A model generated the notes under the pieces. It was not told where the DNA came from. It made no database searches and saw only the letters and a program-made list of their open reading frames with translations. From Pectobacterium araliae (GTDB lineage: Bacteria > Pseudomonadota > Gammaproteobacteria > Enterobacterales > Enterobacteriaceae), in contig NZ_AP028908.1 in the NCBI RefSeq assembly GCF_037076465.1, positions 1,674,001 to 1,738,000 on the forward strand: a stretch of 64,000 nt of DNA, given 5' to 3'. Position 1 is the first letter of the stretch; every line of letters begins with the position of its first letter. Shown piece after piece: positions 29,492 to 36,266 of the stretch. Made by a program: the position numbers and the translations under genes.

Positions 29492-29723
29492 ATGGACGTC
29501 CCGTGGCGTACAAGTACTGACGTGATACGGTTTGCTGTCATATATCCGGCGTCTTTTTGGGAAAATTTTCCCGCGCCATGATGTCATCCGCACCCTGTTT
29601 CCTTATCACTTGACCGGTATTTTCTACCTGGATCTACTTCAGGTTATTACAGGGTTGGTTTACCGTTTTCTCATCAGTGCCTGCAAACTCAGGAAATCTT
29701 TTACTTTGTGCCGAACTAAATCA
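29492..29723 (-). ncRNA. Candidate bridge RNA region of IS110 copy 1
   Basis: The 232-bp non-coding tail after the transposase stop is the expected place for a bridge (seeker) RNA in IS1111-type IS110 elements. It is the mirror of 35047-35278; the proposed guide segments are at 29631-29638 and 29605-29612. The structural argument is given under copy 2. This is inference; no transcript is known to me. Confidence 0.5.
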
Positions 29724-30758
29724 TTACTTCATCGCAAATGCCTTATCCATATTGAAATCAACCGGTTCAGACAGCAACCGCCAGACAATACGTGTTAACT
29801 TATTTGCCAGCGCCACGGTGGCTTTCATTTTTCCCCGTCGCTCAGTGACATGATTAAGCCATCTTCCAAGACGGTCATCCCGCTTTTGGGCACAGCGCAT
29901 GACCGCTCTGGCTCCATGAATGATGAGTGTCCGAAGGTCGCAGTTACCATTTTTAGTCATCGAAGTGAGGATGTGTTTCCCGCCGGAACTATGTTGCCGG
30001 GGAACCAGACCACACCAGGCGGAAAGTTGTCTTCCGTTAGCAAATTGTTCTGCATCAACCTCACTTAAAAAAGCGGCGGCGATGAGCGGGCCAACACCCG
30101 GTATAGTCATCAGTGCTCGATACCGGGGTTGCTGTTGACACAATGCTGCGATTTCATATTCTGTTGAACGAATATATTCATTCAGTGTGTGGATGTTTTC
30201 CAATAAAGTGGAAAGCAAATGGCGTAATACCGGAGACACAGGCTTTTCCGCATCTTCAATCAAATCGGGTAATCGCTGTTGCAAAGTGTGTATCCCAACC
30301 GGGAACTCGAAGCCCTGCTCAGCGGCCAGAGCACGAATTTGATTGGCGGCGGCGGTGCGCTGTTCGACCATCAACTGACGGGCACAACGCAGCGCTTTGA
30401 TATCTTGCTGCTCAAGAGTTTTTACAGCAACAAAGTGAATCCCCGGACGAAATGCCGTCTCACATATTGCTAGAGCATCATTGGCATCATTTTTCTGATG
30501 ACGAGTTAACGCCTTTACATGTTGGGTTGGAATGAGCCGGATGGCGTATCCCATGGATTGGAAAGTCCGCCCCCAGTAATGCGAGGTTGCACAAGCTTCC
30601 ATTGCGATAAGTGTATCCGGCGGGAATTGACGAACAGTATCTAACAGCTTGCTGCGAGAAACTTTTCGATTCCAGGCAACGGTCCCATCATTCATCCAGA
30701 CACAAAGCTGAAAAACGGATTTAGCCAGATCGATACCGACGACTTTTATCGTGTTCAT
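29724..30758 (-). CDS. IS110-family transposase (DEDD recombinase), copy 1
   Basis: 344-aa transposase with an N-terminal RuvC-like DEDD domain (Asp10 in GIDLAKSVFQ, Glu54 in IAMEACA, Asp91 and Asp94 in QKNDANDAL) and a C-terminal Tnp domain with the helix-hairpin-helix-like LMTIPGVGPLIAAAFLSEV and the serine motif CGLVPRQHSSGGK (Ser257/258). These enzymes move circular DNA intermediates, guided by a bridge RNA. It is identical in sequence to copy 2 and looks intact. Confidence 0.95.
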   Translation of the reverse strand: MNTIKVVGIDLAKSVFQLCVWMNDGTVAWNRKVSRSKLLDTVRQFPPDTLIAMEACATSHYWGRTFQSMGYAIRLIPTQHVKALTRHQKNDANDALAICETAFRPGIHFVAVKTLEQQDIKALRCARQLMVEQRTAAANQIRALAAEQGFEFPVGIHTLQQRLPDLIEDAEKPVSPVLRHLLSTLLENIHTLNEYIRSTEYEIAALCQQQPRYRALMTIPGVGPLIAAAFLSEVDAEQFANGRQLSAWCGLVPRQHSSGGKHILTSMTKNGNCDLRTLIIHGARAVMRCAQKRDDRLGRWLNHVTERRGKMKATVALANKLTRIVWRLLSEPVDFNMDKAFAMK

Positions 30759-30847
30759 GATGTTGTTCCTCTATAAATGGGACGGCTCAACATAAGTGTG
30801 GCAGGATTATGTTGAGGAGGGACGTCCATCACATCACTTGGGGGGGA

Positions 30848-30911
30848 ACTCAGTCCAAGTTGAGCGATCTGATCAATCGCTGAATATCCCAAATCACCAA
30901 CCGGACTGAGT
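30848..30911. promoter_or_regulatory. Palindromic 5' region of IS630 element 1
   Basis: ACTCAGTCC (30848-30856) and GGACTGAGT (30903-30911) form a 9-bp inverted repeat that encloses GCGAT-CTGATCA-ATCGC and stops 1 bp before the transposase ATG. The same 64-bp arrangement occurs at 33860-33923 in element 2, so it is likely a transposase-binding or autoregulatory site. Confidence 0.65.
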
Positions 30912-30912
30912 C

Positions 30913-31944
30913 ATGCCGATCATAACACCTATCCAACCCGACGAGCGTCAATTGATGCAGAAAACCATGCAGACGACACGCGACAAGAACCATTATCGCA
31001 GGCTTGCCGCTCTACTAATGCTTGATGATGGCATCTCCGTTTCCGATGTGGCTAAACACCTTCAGGCTGCTCGTTCCACCGTCGGACGCTGGATAAACTG
31101 GTTTACCCAAAGTGGCGCCGAAGGACTGGAAAGCCGACCCGCAGGACGACCGCCGAAATGGTCGCCAGAGCCTGTATTGCCGCTGCTATCTCATCTGGTT
31201 GATTACTCGCCACAGGATGTCGGATGGCTACGCTCGCGCTGGAGTCTGGAATTGCTGACCATGGAGATAAATGGTTTTTTCAACATTAATGCCTCACGAA
31301 GTACCCTGTATCGCTGGGTTAAGATGGCCGGTCTTGTCTGGCGTCGGGCTGCCCCCACACTGAAGCTCTCCGACCCAGATTACGATGAAAAAATGACCGC
31401 TATTCAGGCCGCGCTGGCTGTCAACAGTTCGGAACATCCCGTGTTTTATCAGGATGAGGTTGATATTGCCCTCAACCCGAAAATCGGCGCTGACTGGAGC
31501 CAGAAAGGTAACCAAAAACGGATAGTGACGCCGGGCCAGAATCAGAAACATTATCTGGCTGGCGCACTGCACGCGGACACAGGAAAGGTGACCTATATAG
31601 GCGGAATAAAGAAGACATCAAAATTGTTTATAAATCTGTTGGTTAAACTGAAACGCACATACCGGCACGCCAGCATTATCACACTGATAGTAGATAACTA
31701 CATCATTCATAAAAGTAAGGAAACCCAGCGCTGGCTGGCAGAGAATCCGAAGTTCAACCTGCTGTTTTTGCCGACTTACTCGCCCTGGCTGAACAGAATA
31801 GAAGGGCTCTGGCATAAGTTGCATGAAACGGTAACACGAAATCATCACTGTCATTACATGTGGCAGTTATTGCAGAACGTAGCCCAGTTCATGGAGGCTG
31901 CTTCGCCTTTCCCTGGAAATGCACCGGGAAAGGCAAGGGTGTAG
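30913..31944 (+). CDS. IS630-family transposase, element 1
   Basis: 343-aa IS630/Tc1-mariner-like transposase. An N-terminal helix-turn-helix (ISVSDVAKHLQAARSTVGRWI) is followed by a DDE catalytic domain: Asp181 in YQDEVDI, Asp261 in LIVDNYIIHKS and Glu297 in LNRIEGLWHKLHE. The sequence appears intact. It is related to, but clearly diverged from, the transposase at 32821-33858. Confidence 0.94.
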   Translation: MPIITPIQPDERQLMQKTMQTTRDKNHYRRLAALLMLDDGISVSDVAKHLQAARSTVGRWINWFTQSGAEGLESRPAGRPPKWSPEPVLPLLSHLVDYSPQDVGWLRSRWSLELLTMEINGFFNINASRSTLYRWVKMAGLVWRRAAPTLKLSDPDYDEKMTAIQAALAVNSSEHPVFYQDEVDIALNPKIGADWSQKGNQKRIVTPGQNQKHYLAGALHADTGKVTYIGGIKKTSKLFINLLVKLKRTYRHASIITLIVDNYIIHKSKETQRWLAENPKFNLLFLPTYSPWLNRIEGLWHKLHETVTRNHHCHYMWQLLQNVAQFMEAASPFPGNAPGKARV

Positions 31945-32034
31945 CAGTATTATGAAAAGCTATTTAGGATGATGGTTTGCTACTGCCTCCGTGATGATGA
32001 GATGCTGATATTAAGCGCCGAAAAAGGAAAGAAA

Positions 32035-32559
32035 ATGCACGTGCTGATAGTCATTGATATGCAGAATGCCGTTTTCGCAACGCCGAGAGCGCGAAAGGCG
32101 CAGACGGTCGCATTGATAAACCAACTTTCAGACGCAGCAGACCAGACGATTTTTATTCAGCATGAAGAGGACGGTATATTGTCAGGCAGTGACGGATGGC
32201 AATTGTTACCTGAACTCCATCAACCCGAAGGCAGTGTGTTTGTCACGAAAACGGCATGCGATGCGTTTTATCGTACGCCGTTAGCTGATGTGTTGACTGA
32301 ATTGAATGTTAACCACCTTACGATTTGCGGGTGTGCGACGGATTATTGTGTTGATGCGACGATTAAAAATGCAGCTAGCCGAGGCTATGCGTTGACGATC
32401 GCAGCAGATGCCCACACGACGGCCAATCGTGGCGAACTGAATGCAGAACAGTTAATCACACACTACAACGAGGTGTGGCAGAATTTTATTATTCCTGGCA
32501 ACACGATTACGCTCCAAACAACGGAACATATCGTCGCGTCATGGAAGAGGCATCGCTAA
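32035..32559 (+). CDS. Isochorismatase-family cysteine hydrolase
   Basis: 174-aa hydrolase of the isochorismatase/nicotinamidase superfamily. The catalytic triad is visible: Asp in LIVIDMQNAVF, Lys in VFVTKTACDAF and the nucleophile Cys in ICGCATDYCVDAT, with the cis-peptide region adjacent. The substrate could be an amide or a carbamate and cannot be fixed. ATG 32035 follows AAAGGAAAG; an earlier in-frame ATG at 31969 overlaps DNA next to the IS630 end and is unlikely. It was probably co-transcribed with the NUDIX gene before IS630 element 1 inserted; the next gene begins 4 bp after its stop. Confidence 0.87.
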   Translation: MHVLIVIDMQNAVFATPRARKAQTVALINQLSDAADQTIFIQHEEDGILSGSDGWQLLPELHQPEGSVFVTKTACDAFYRTPLADVLTELNVNHLTICGCATDYCVDATIKNAASRGYALTIAADAHTTANRGELNAEQLITHYNEVWQNFIIPGNTITLQTTEHIVASWKRHR

Positions 32560-32563
32560 CCTC

Positions 32564-32803
32564 ATGCTGAATATCATTTCGATCCGAAATCGCCCTGAAT
32601 ACAAAGAACGGGCGATCCATTATTTCCAACGCCACTGGGCATCAGAGGAAACGCTGATGCTTTATGAAAACTGCATTAGCCATTGCATTGATGCCGAAAA
32701 CCCATTGCCTGATTGGTATTTGTTGGAAGAGAATGGGCTATCATCCTTGGGGGGAATCGTCACGTATCTATACCCGAGCGCTTTAAAGCAACTCGGCAGT
32801 TAG
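32564..32803 (+). pseudogene. N-terminal fragment of a GNAT-family acetyltransferase
   Basis: The first 55 residues (MLNIISIRNRPEYKERAIHYFQRHWASEETLMLYENCISHC...LPDWYLLEEN) look like the N-terminus of a GNAT N-acetyltransferase related to aminoglycoside-type or YitI-like enzymes. The acetyl-CoA-binding part is missing. The last 20 codons are unrelated and end 1 bp before the TA target of IS630 element 2, so the gene is broken. Confidence 0.6.
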
Positions 32804-32820
32804 CTAAATAGCTTTGCATA

Positions 32821-33858
32821 TTACCGCTCCACTTTGGTCAGTCCGTGCTGATTACCCGGAAACGGTGAGGCGGCCTTCATAAACTGAGTAACACGGTTGA
32901 GTAATTGCCACATATACCGACATTGATGATTACGCGTTACCGTTTCATGTAACGACAACCATAGCCGCTCTATCGGGTTTAGCCACGGAGAATAGATTGG
33001 CAAAAACAGTATCCTGAACTTTTTATTACCTGCTAACCATCGTTCGACCTTGCGGCTTTTGTGAATGATATAATTGTCAACCACCAACGTTATCGTTCTG
33101 GCCCGCCGATATGTTCGTTTCAATATTACTAACAGATTGATAAATAAGTCAGAGTTCTTACTGCTGCCGCTGACATAATGGACTTGTCCTGTCCCTGCAT
33201 GCAGCGCGCCCGCCAGGTAATGTTTTTGATTTATCCCCGGCGTGGCGATGCGTTTTTGCTGTCCTTTTAGACACCAGTCCGAGCCAATTTTCGGGTTTAA
33301 ATCGATATCGACTTCATCTTGATAAAACACCGGATTATCAACCGAGTTTTGCACCAGAGCTTGCTCGATGGCTGTCCGTTTTTCCTCATATTGAGGGTCT
33401 TTTATCTTCAGTGTCGGCGCGGCTCTGCGCCAGACAAGGCCAGCCTGTCGCAGGTAGCGGTGCAATGTGACGGGATGAAGCGAGATATCAAAAAGCCGAT
33501 TAACGACAAGCGCCAAAAGTTCGGTACTCCAGCGGGAGCGCAGCCAGCCGAAATCCTGTGGTGAACGCTGCACAAGAAGCGGCAGAATGCGCAAGATATC
33601 ATCAACCGGCCACTGTGGCTCACGACCGGGCTTGAGACTTTTTAATCCATTAACACCATATAAAGTAAACAAATTAATCCACCGACCTACCGAGGAACGA
33701 GCCGCACACAATATTCTGGCGACCTCAGTAACGGTCATTCCTTGATGCAACATGAGCATCGCCATCAGTCGGCGAGCGTGGTTTTTATCATGAGTTTGTT
33801 GAGCTTCTCTTTTCATAAGACGTCGTTCTTCATCAGGGATAAATGCTATGATCGGCAT
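32821..33858 (-). CDS. IS630-family transposase, element 2
   Basis: 345-aa transposase with helix-turn-helix (MTVTEVARILCAARSSVGRWI) and DDE residues in YQDEVDIDLNPKIG, LVVDNYIIHKS and LNPIERLWLSLHE. It is colinear with the element 1 enzyme, with many substitutions, so the two are different members of one subgroup, not recent duplicates. It seems intact. The terminal region (HGLTKVER) is the part retained in the 111-bp miniature element at 27826. Confidence 0.94.
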   Translation of the reverse strand: MPIIAFIPDEERRLMKREAQQTHDKNHARRLMAMLMLHQGMTVTEVARILCAARSSVGRWINLFTLYGVNGLKSLKPGREPQWPVDDILRILPLLVQRSPQDFGWLRSRWSTELLALVVNRLFDISLHPVTLHRYLRQAGLVWRRAAPTLKIKDPQYEEKRTAIEQALVQNSVDNPVFYQDEVDIDLNPKIGSDWCLKGQQKRIATPGINQKHYLAGALHAGTGQVHYVSGSSKNSDLFINLLVILKRTYRRARTITLVVDNYIIHKSRKVERWLAGNKKFRILFLPIYSPWLNPIERLWLSLHETVTRNHQCRYMWQLLNRVTQFMKAASPFPGNQHGLTKVER

Positions 33859-33859
33859 A

Positions 33860-33923
33860 ACTCAGTCCGGTTAGTGATGTGGGATATTTGGCGATTGATC
33901 AGATCGCTTAAATCGGACTGAGT
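33860..33923. promoter_or_regulatory. Palindromic 5' region of IS630 element 2
   Basis: ACTCAGTCC (33860-33868) and GGACTGAGT (33915-33923), with GCGAT-TGATCAG-ATCGC between them, repeat the 64-bp arrangement of element 1 although the transposase genes have diverged. Confidence 0.65.
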
Positions 33924-34011
33924 TCCCTTCGAGTGATGTGATGGACGTCCCTCCTCAACATAATCCTGCCACACTTATGTTGAGCCGTCCCATTTATAGA
34001 GGAACAACATC

Positions 34012-35046
34012 ATGAACACGATAAAAGTCGTCGGTATCGATCTGGCTAAATCCGTTTTTCAGCTTTGTGTCTGGATGAATGATGGGACCGTTGCCTGGAA
34101 TCGAAAAGTTTCTCGCAGCAAGCTGTTAGATACTGTTCGTCAATTCCCGCCGGATACACTTATCGCAATGGAAGCTTGTGCAACCTCGCATTACTGGGGG
34201 CGGACTTTCCAATCCATGGGATACGCCATCCGGCTCATTCCAACCCAACATGTAAAGGCGTTAACTCGTCATCAGAAAAATGATGCCAATGATGCTCTAG
34301 CAATATGTGAGACGGCATTTCGTCCGGGGATTCACTTTGTTGCTGTAAAAACTCTTGAGCAGCAAGATATCAAAGCGCTGCGTTGTGCCCGTCAGTTGAT
34401 GGTCGAACAGCGCACCGCCGCCGCCAATCAAATTCGTGCTCTGGCCGCTGAGCAGGGCTTCGAGTTCCCGGTTGGGATACACACTTTGCAACAGCGATTA
34501 CCCGATTTGATTGAAGATGCGGAAAAGCCTGTGTCTCCGGTATTACGCCATTTGCTTTCCACTTTATTGGAAAACATCCACACACTGAATGAATATATTC
34601 GTTCAACAGAATATGAAATCGCAGCATTGTGTCAACAGCAACCCCGGTATCGAGCACTGATGACTATACCGGGTGTTGGCCCGCTCATCGCCGCCGCTTT
34701 TTTAAGTGAGGTTGATGCAGAACAATTTGCTAACGGAAGACAACTTTCCGCCTGGTGTGGTCTGGTTCCCCGGCAACATAGTTCCGGCGGGAAACACATC
34801 CTCACTTCGATGACTAAAAATGGTAACTGCGACCTTCGGACACTCATCATTCATGGAGCCAGAGCGGTCATGCGCTGTGCCCAAAAGCGGGATGACCGTC
34901 TTGGAAGATGGCTTAATCATGTCACTGAGCGACGGGGAAAAATGAAAGCCACCGTGGCGCTGGCAAATAAGTTAACACGTATTGTCTGGCGGTTGCTGTC
35001 TGAACCGGTTGATTTCAATATGGATAAGGCATTTGCGATGAAGTAA
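34012..35046 (+). CDS. IS110-family transposase (DEDD recombinase), copy 2
   Basis: 344 aa, residue-for-residue identical to the protein at 29724-30758, with Asp10, Glu54, Asp91, Asp94 and the QHSSGGK serine motif. The identity of the two copies, including shadow frames, implies recent transposition or gene conversion. The start ATG at 34012 follows AGAGGAACAAC. Confidence 0.95.
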   Translation: MNTIKVVGIDLAKSVFQLCVWMNDGTVAWNRKVSRSKLLDTVRQFPPDTLIAMEACATSHYWGRTFQSMGYAIRLIPTQHVKALTRHQKNDANDALAICETAFRPGIHFVAVKTLEQQDIKALRCARQLMVEQRTAAANQIRALAAEQGFEFPVGIHTLQQRLPDLIEDAEKPVSPVLRHLLSTLLENIHTLNEYIRSTEYEIAALCQQQPRYRALMTIPGVGPLIAAAFLSEVDAEQFANGRQLSAWCGLVPRQHSSGGKHILTSMTKNGNCDLRTLIIHGARAVMRCAQKRDDRLGRWLNHVTERRGKMKATVALANKLTRIVWRLLSEPVDFNMDKAFAMK

Positions 35047-35278
35047 TGATTTAGTTCGGCACAAAGTAAAAGATTTCCTGAGTTTGCAGGCACTGATGAG
35101 AAAACGGTAAACCAACCCTGTAATAACCTGAAGTAGATCCAGGTAGAAAATACCGGTCAAGTGATAAGGAAACAGGGTGCGGATGACATCATGGCGCGGG
35201 AAAATTTTCCCAAAAAGACGCCGGATATATGACAGCAAACCGTATCACGTCAGTACTTGTACGCCACGGGACGTCCAT
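35047..35278 (+). ncRNA. Candidate bridge RNA with target-binding loop
   Basis: In this 232-bp non-coding tail, ACCCTGT (35115-35121) pairs with ACAGGGT (35172-35178), closing a 50-nt loop. Inside it, ACCTG/CAGGT (35126-35130 with 35140-35144) forms a small hairpin whose 9-nt loop shows AGTAGATC (35132-35139), the exact complement of GATCTACT beside the right end of copy 2 (35283-35290). Farther on, CAAGTGAT (35158-35165) matches the left flank of copy 1 exactly and that of copy 2 in 7 of 8 bases. One guide pairing with each strand is what bridge-RNA target loops do. RNA ends and donor loop were not identified. Confidence 0.55.
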
Positions 35279-35288
35279 ATATGATCTA

Positions 35289-35813
35289 CTATTTTGCAAA
35301 GCTATTTAGTCCTTTTGTCGGCGATATAAGCGTTTCAGTAATCTGCATCATGGCCCCCAGCGCTTCCGCAGATGCCAGATTCTGCACTCGGCACTTTTGC
35401 CATTGCCGCCAGATAGCCGCATCGGTCTCGTCATCCGGTTCAGGTGTCCGGCCATTAGGCACGCTAACACCTAGCATCCGGCGACGAATACAGACGTCGT
35501 TGGAGGTGAGTCCAAAATACTGGTTGAGCAGAGCTATCGACCCGCCTAGTCGGATCGCCCGGTTAATCTGCTCATGTCGTTCGTGCTCCTGGCGGGCCTG
35601 CTCCAGTAAATAATGCAGAACATCATGGCGGATACTGACGGAAACAAAGTGAGCCGCAGCCCGGCTAAGCAAAAACAGTTCATCAAGCGATAAACAATTA
35701 AGAGCGTTCATTTCGTCAAACGTGAATCCCAGAGACTCACAGTAACGAATGTCGCCTCCATTGAGAGCATTTAAAGCATCGGTTAAGACGGCATAATTCA
35801 GCGACGGGATCAT
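35289..35813 (-). CDS. DUF2857-family protein, 3' end cut by IS630
   Basis: The first about 165 residues (SLNYAVLTDALNALNGGDIRYCESLGFTFDEMNALNCLSLDELFLLSRAAAHF and LLNQYFGLTSNDVCIRRRMLG) match DUF2857 proteins typical of integrative conjugative elements and genomic islands; the function is unknown. The last codons (LNSFAK) and the stop come from the tip of IS630 element 2, so the native C-terminus is lost. It is read in the same direction as the AlpA and 309-aa genes to its right. Confidence 0.7.
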   Translation of the reverse strand: MIPSLNYAVLTDALNALNGGDIRYCESLGFTFDEMNALNCLSLDELFLLSRAAAHFVSVSIRHDVLHYLLEQARQEHERHEQINRAIRLGGSIALLNQYFGLTSNDVCIRRRMLGVSVPNGRTPEPDDETDAAIWRQWQKCRVQNLASAEALGAMMQITETLISPTKGLNSFAK

Positions 35814-35932
35814 TCAATCATCTCCTCACGCTTATATTTCAAGATAAAAATAAGCGAATAAATACTGGAAGCCAAAGTGAATTTAGATGAAAGTACTTTC
35901 CATAGAACGTATTCATTATCGTTCACGATTTT

Positions 35933-36124
35933 TTATTTCTGGCGGTCAGCTAATTTGATGTTGATCCACTCATCAATTTCAGATTCCAGCCATGCTACGC
36001 TGGAAGGGCCGATCTTAATTGAATGAGGGAACATGCCATTTTTCATATACAGGTAGATTTGAGAGCGTTTCAGCCCCGTTTTTTTCTCTACTTGTTTTAG
36101 ACGCAATAACTGATGTTCTTCCAT
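35933..36124 (-). CDS. AlpA-family excisionase/transcriptional regulator
   Basis: 63-aa MerR-like winged-helix protein: LLRLKQVEKKTGLKRSQIYLYMKNGMFPHSIKIGPSSVAWLESEIDEWI is the complete AlpA/Phage_AlpA domain. AlpA proteins activate integrase expression or act as excisionases in P4-like islands. It lies between the DUF2857 and 309-aa genes, a common mobile-element trio, and follows a region of AACCCTT repeats that may be its operator. Confidence 0.88.
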   Translation of the reverse strand: MEEHQLLRLKQVEKKTGLKRSQIYLYMKNGMFPHSIKIGPSSVAWLESEIDEWINIKLADRQK

Positions 36125-36202
36125 TTCTTTCTCCTGTGGACGATGTAGGGAAATACCGGAGGAGACAAAAAAACATAGAAAAGTGCAGAATTGAAGTCGA
36201 TG

Positions 36203-36240
36203 AACCCTTATTAAGGGTCACACAACTCATAATAAGGGTT
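36203..36240. promoter_or_regulatory. Inverted repeat with AACCCTTATTA arms upstream of alpA-like gene
   Basis: AACCCTTATTA (36203-36213) and TAATAAGGGTT (36230-36240) form an 11-bp perfect inverted repeat with a 16-bp spacer. CCCTTA-T-TAAGGG (36205-36217) is a second, overlapping palindrome. Three AAGGGT-type half-sites therefore sit between the 309-aa gene and the alpA-like gene. Confidence 0.6.
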
Positions 36241-36266
36241 TCAAGTCAAAAAATATAAGGATGGTA

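Larger units (their letters stand above)
29492..30829 (-). mobile_element. IS110-family element, copy 1
   Basis: 1338 bp ending in ATGGACGTCCC (29492-29502) and GGGACGTCCAT (30819-30829), an 11-bp inverted repeat. It carries one transposase gene with 71 bp of non-coding DNA before it and 232 bp after it. The encoded protein is identical to that of copy 2 (33941-35278). Exact ends may shift by a few bases, because the flanks of the two copies are also similar. Confidence 0.87.
29464..31964 (+). mobile_element. IS630-family element 1, carrying an IS110 insertion
   Basis: Terminal inverted repeats AATAGCTTT (29464-29472) and AAAGCTATT (31956-31964) are flanked by a TA duplication (29462-29463 and 31965-31966), the hallmark of IS630. 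The element encloses its transposase (30913-31944) and, in its 5' non-coding part, a complete IS110 element (29492-30829). Without the IS110 it would be 1163 bp, a normal IS630 length. It separates the NUDIX gene from the isochorismatase-family gene. Confidence 0.87.
33941..35278 (+). mobile_element. IS110-family element, copy 2
   Basis: 1338 bp with ends ATGGACGTCCC (33941-33951) and GGGACGTCCAT (35268-35278). The organisation is the same as copy 1 but inverted. It interrupts IS630 element 2 at the same position relative to its tip (28 bp from the TA-flanked end) as copy 1 does in element 1. Confidence 0.87.
32807..35306 (-). mobile_element. IS630-family element 2, carrying an IS110 insertion
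   Basis: Ends AATAGCTTT (32807-32815) and AAAGCTATT (35298-35306) are flanked by TA (32805-32806 and 35307-35308). It holds a transposase (32821-33858, minus) and IS110 copy 2 (33941-35278) in its 5' non-coding part. Without the IS110 it would be 1162 bp. It lies in inverse orientation to element 1, 842 bp away, and its right end cuts a DUF2857 gene. Confidence 0.87.

Noticed and set aside
29492..35278. Composite transposon formed by two IS110 copies
   Set aside because: The IS110 copies lie inside IS630 elements with their own TA duplications, so independent targeted insertions explain the layout better.
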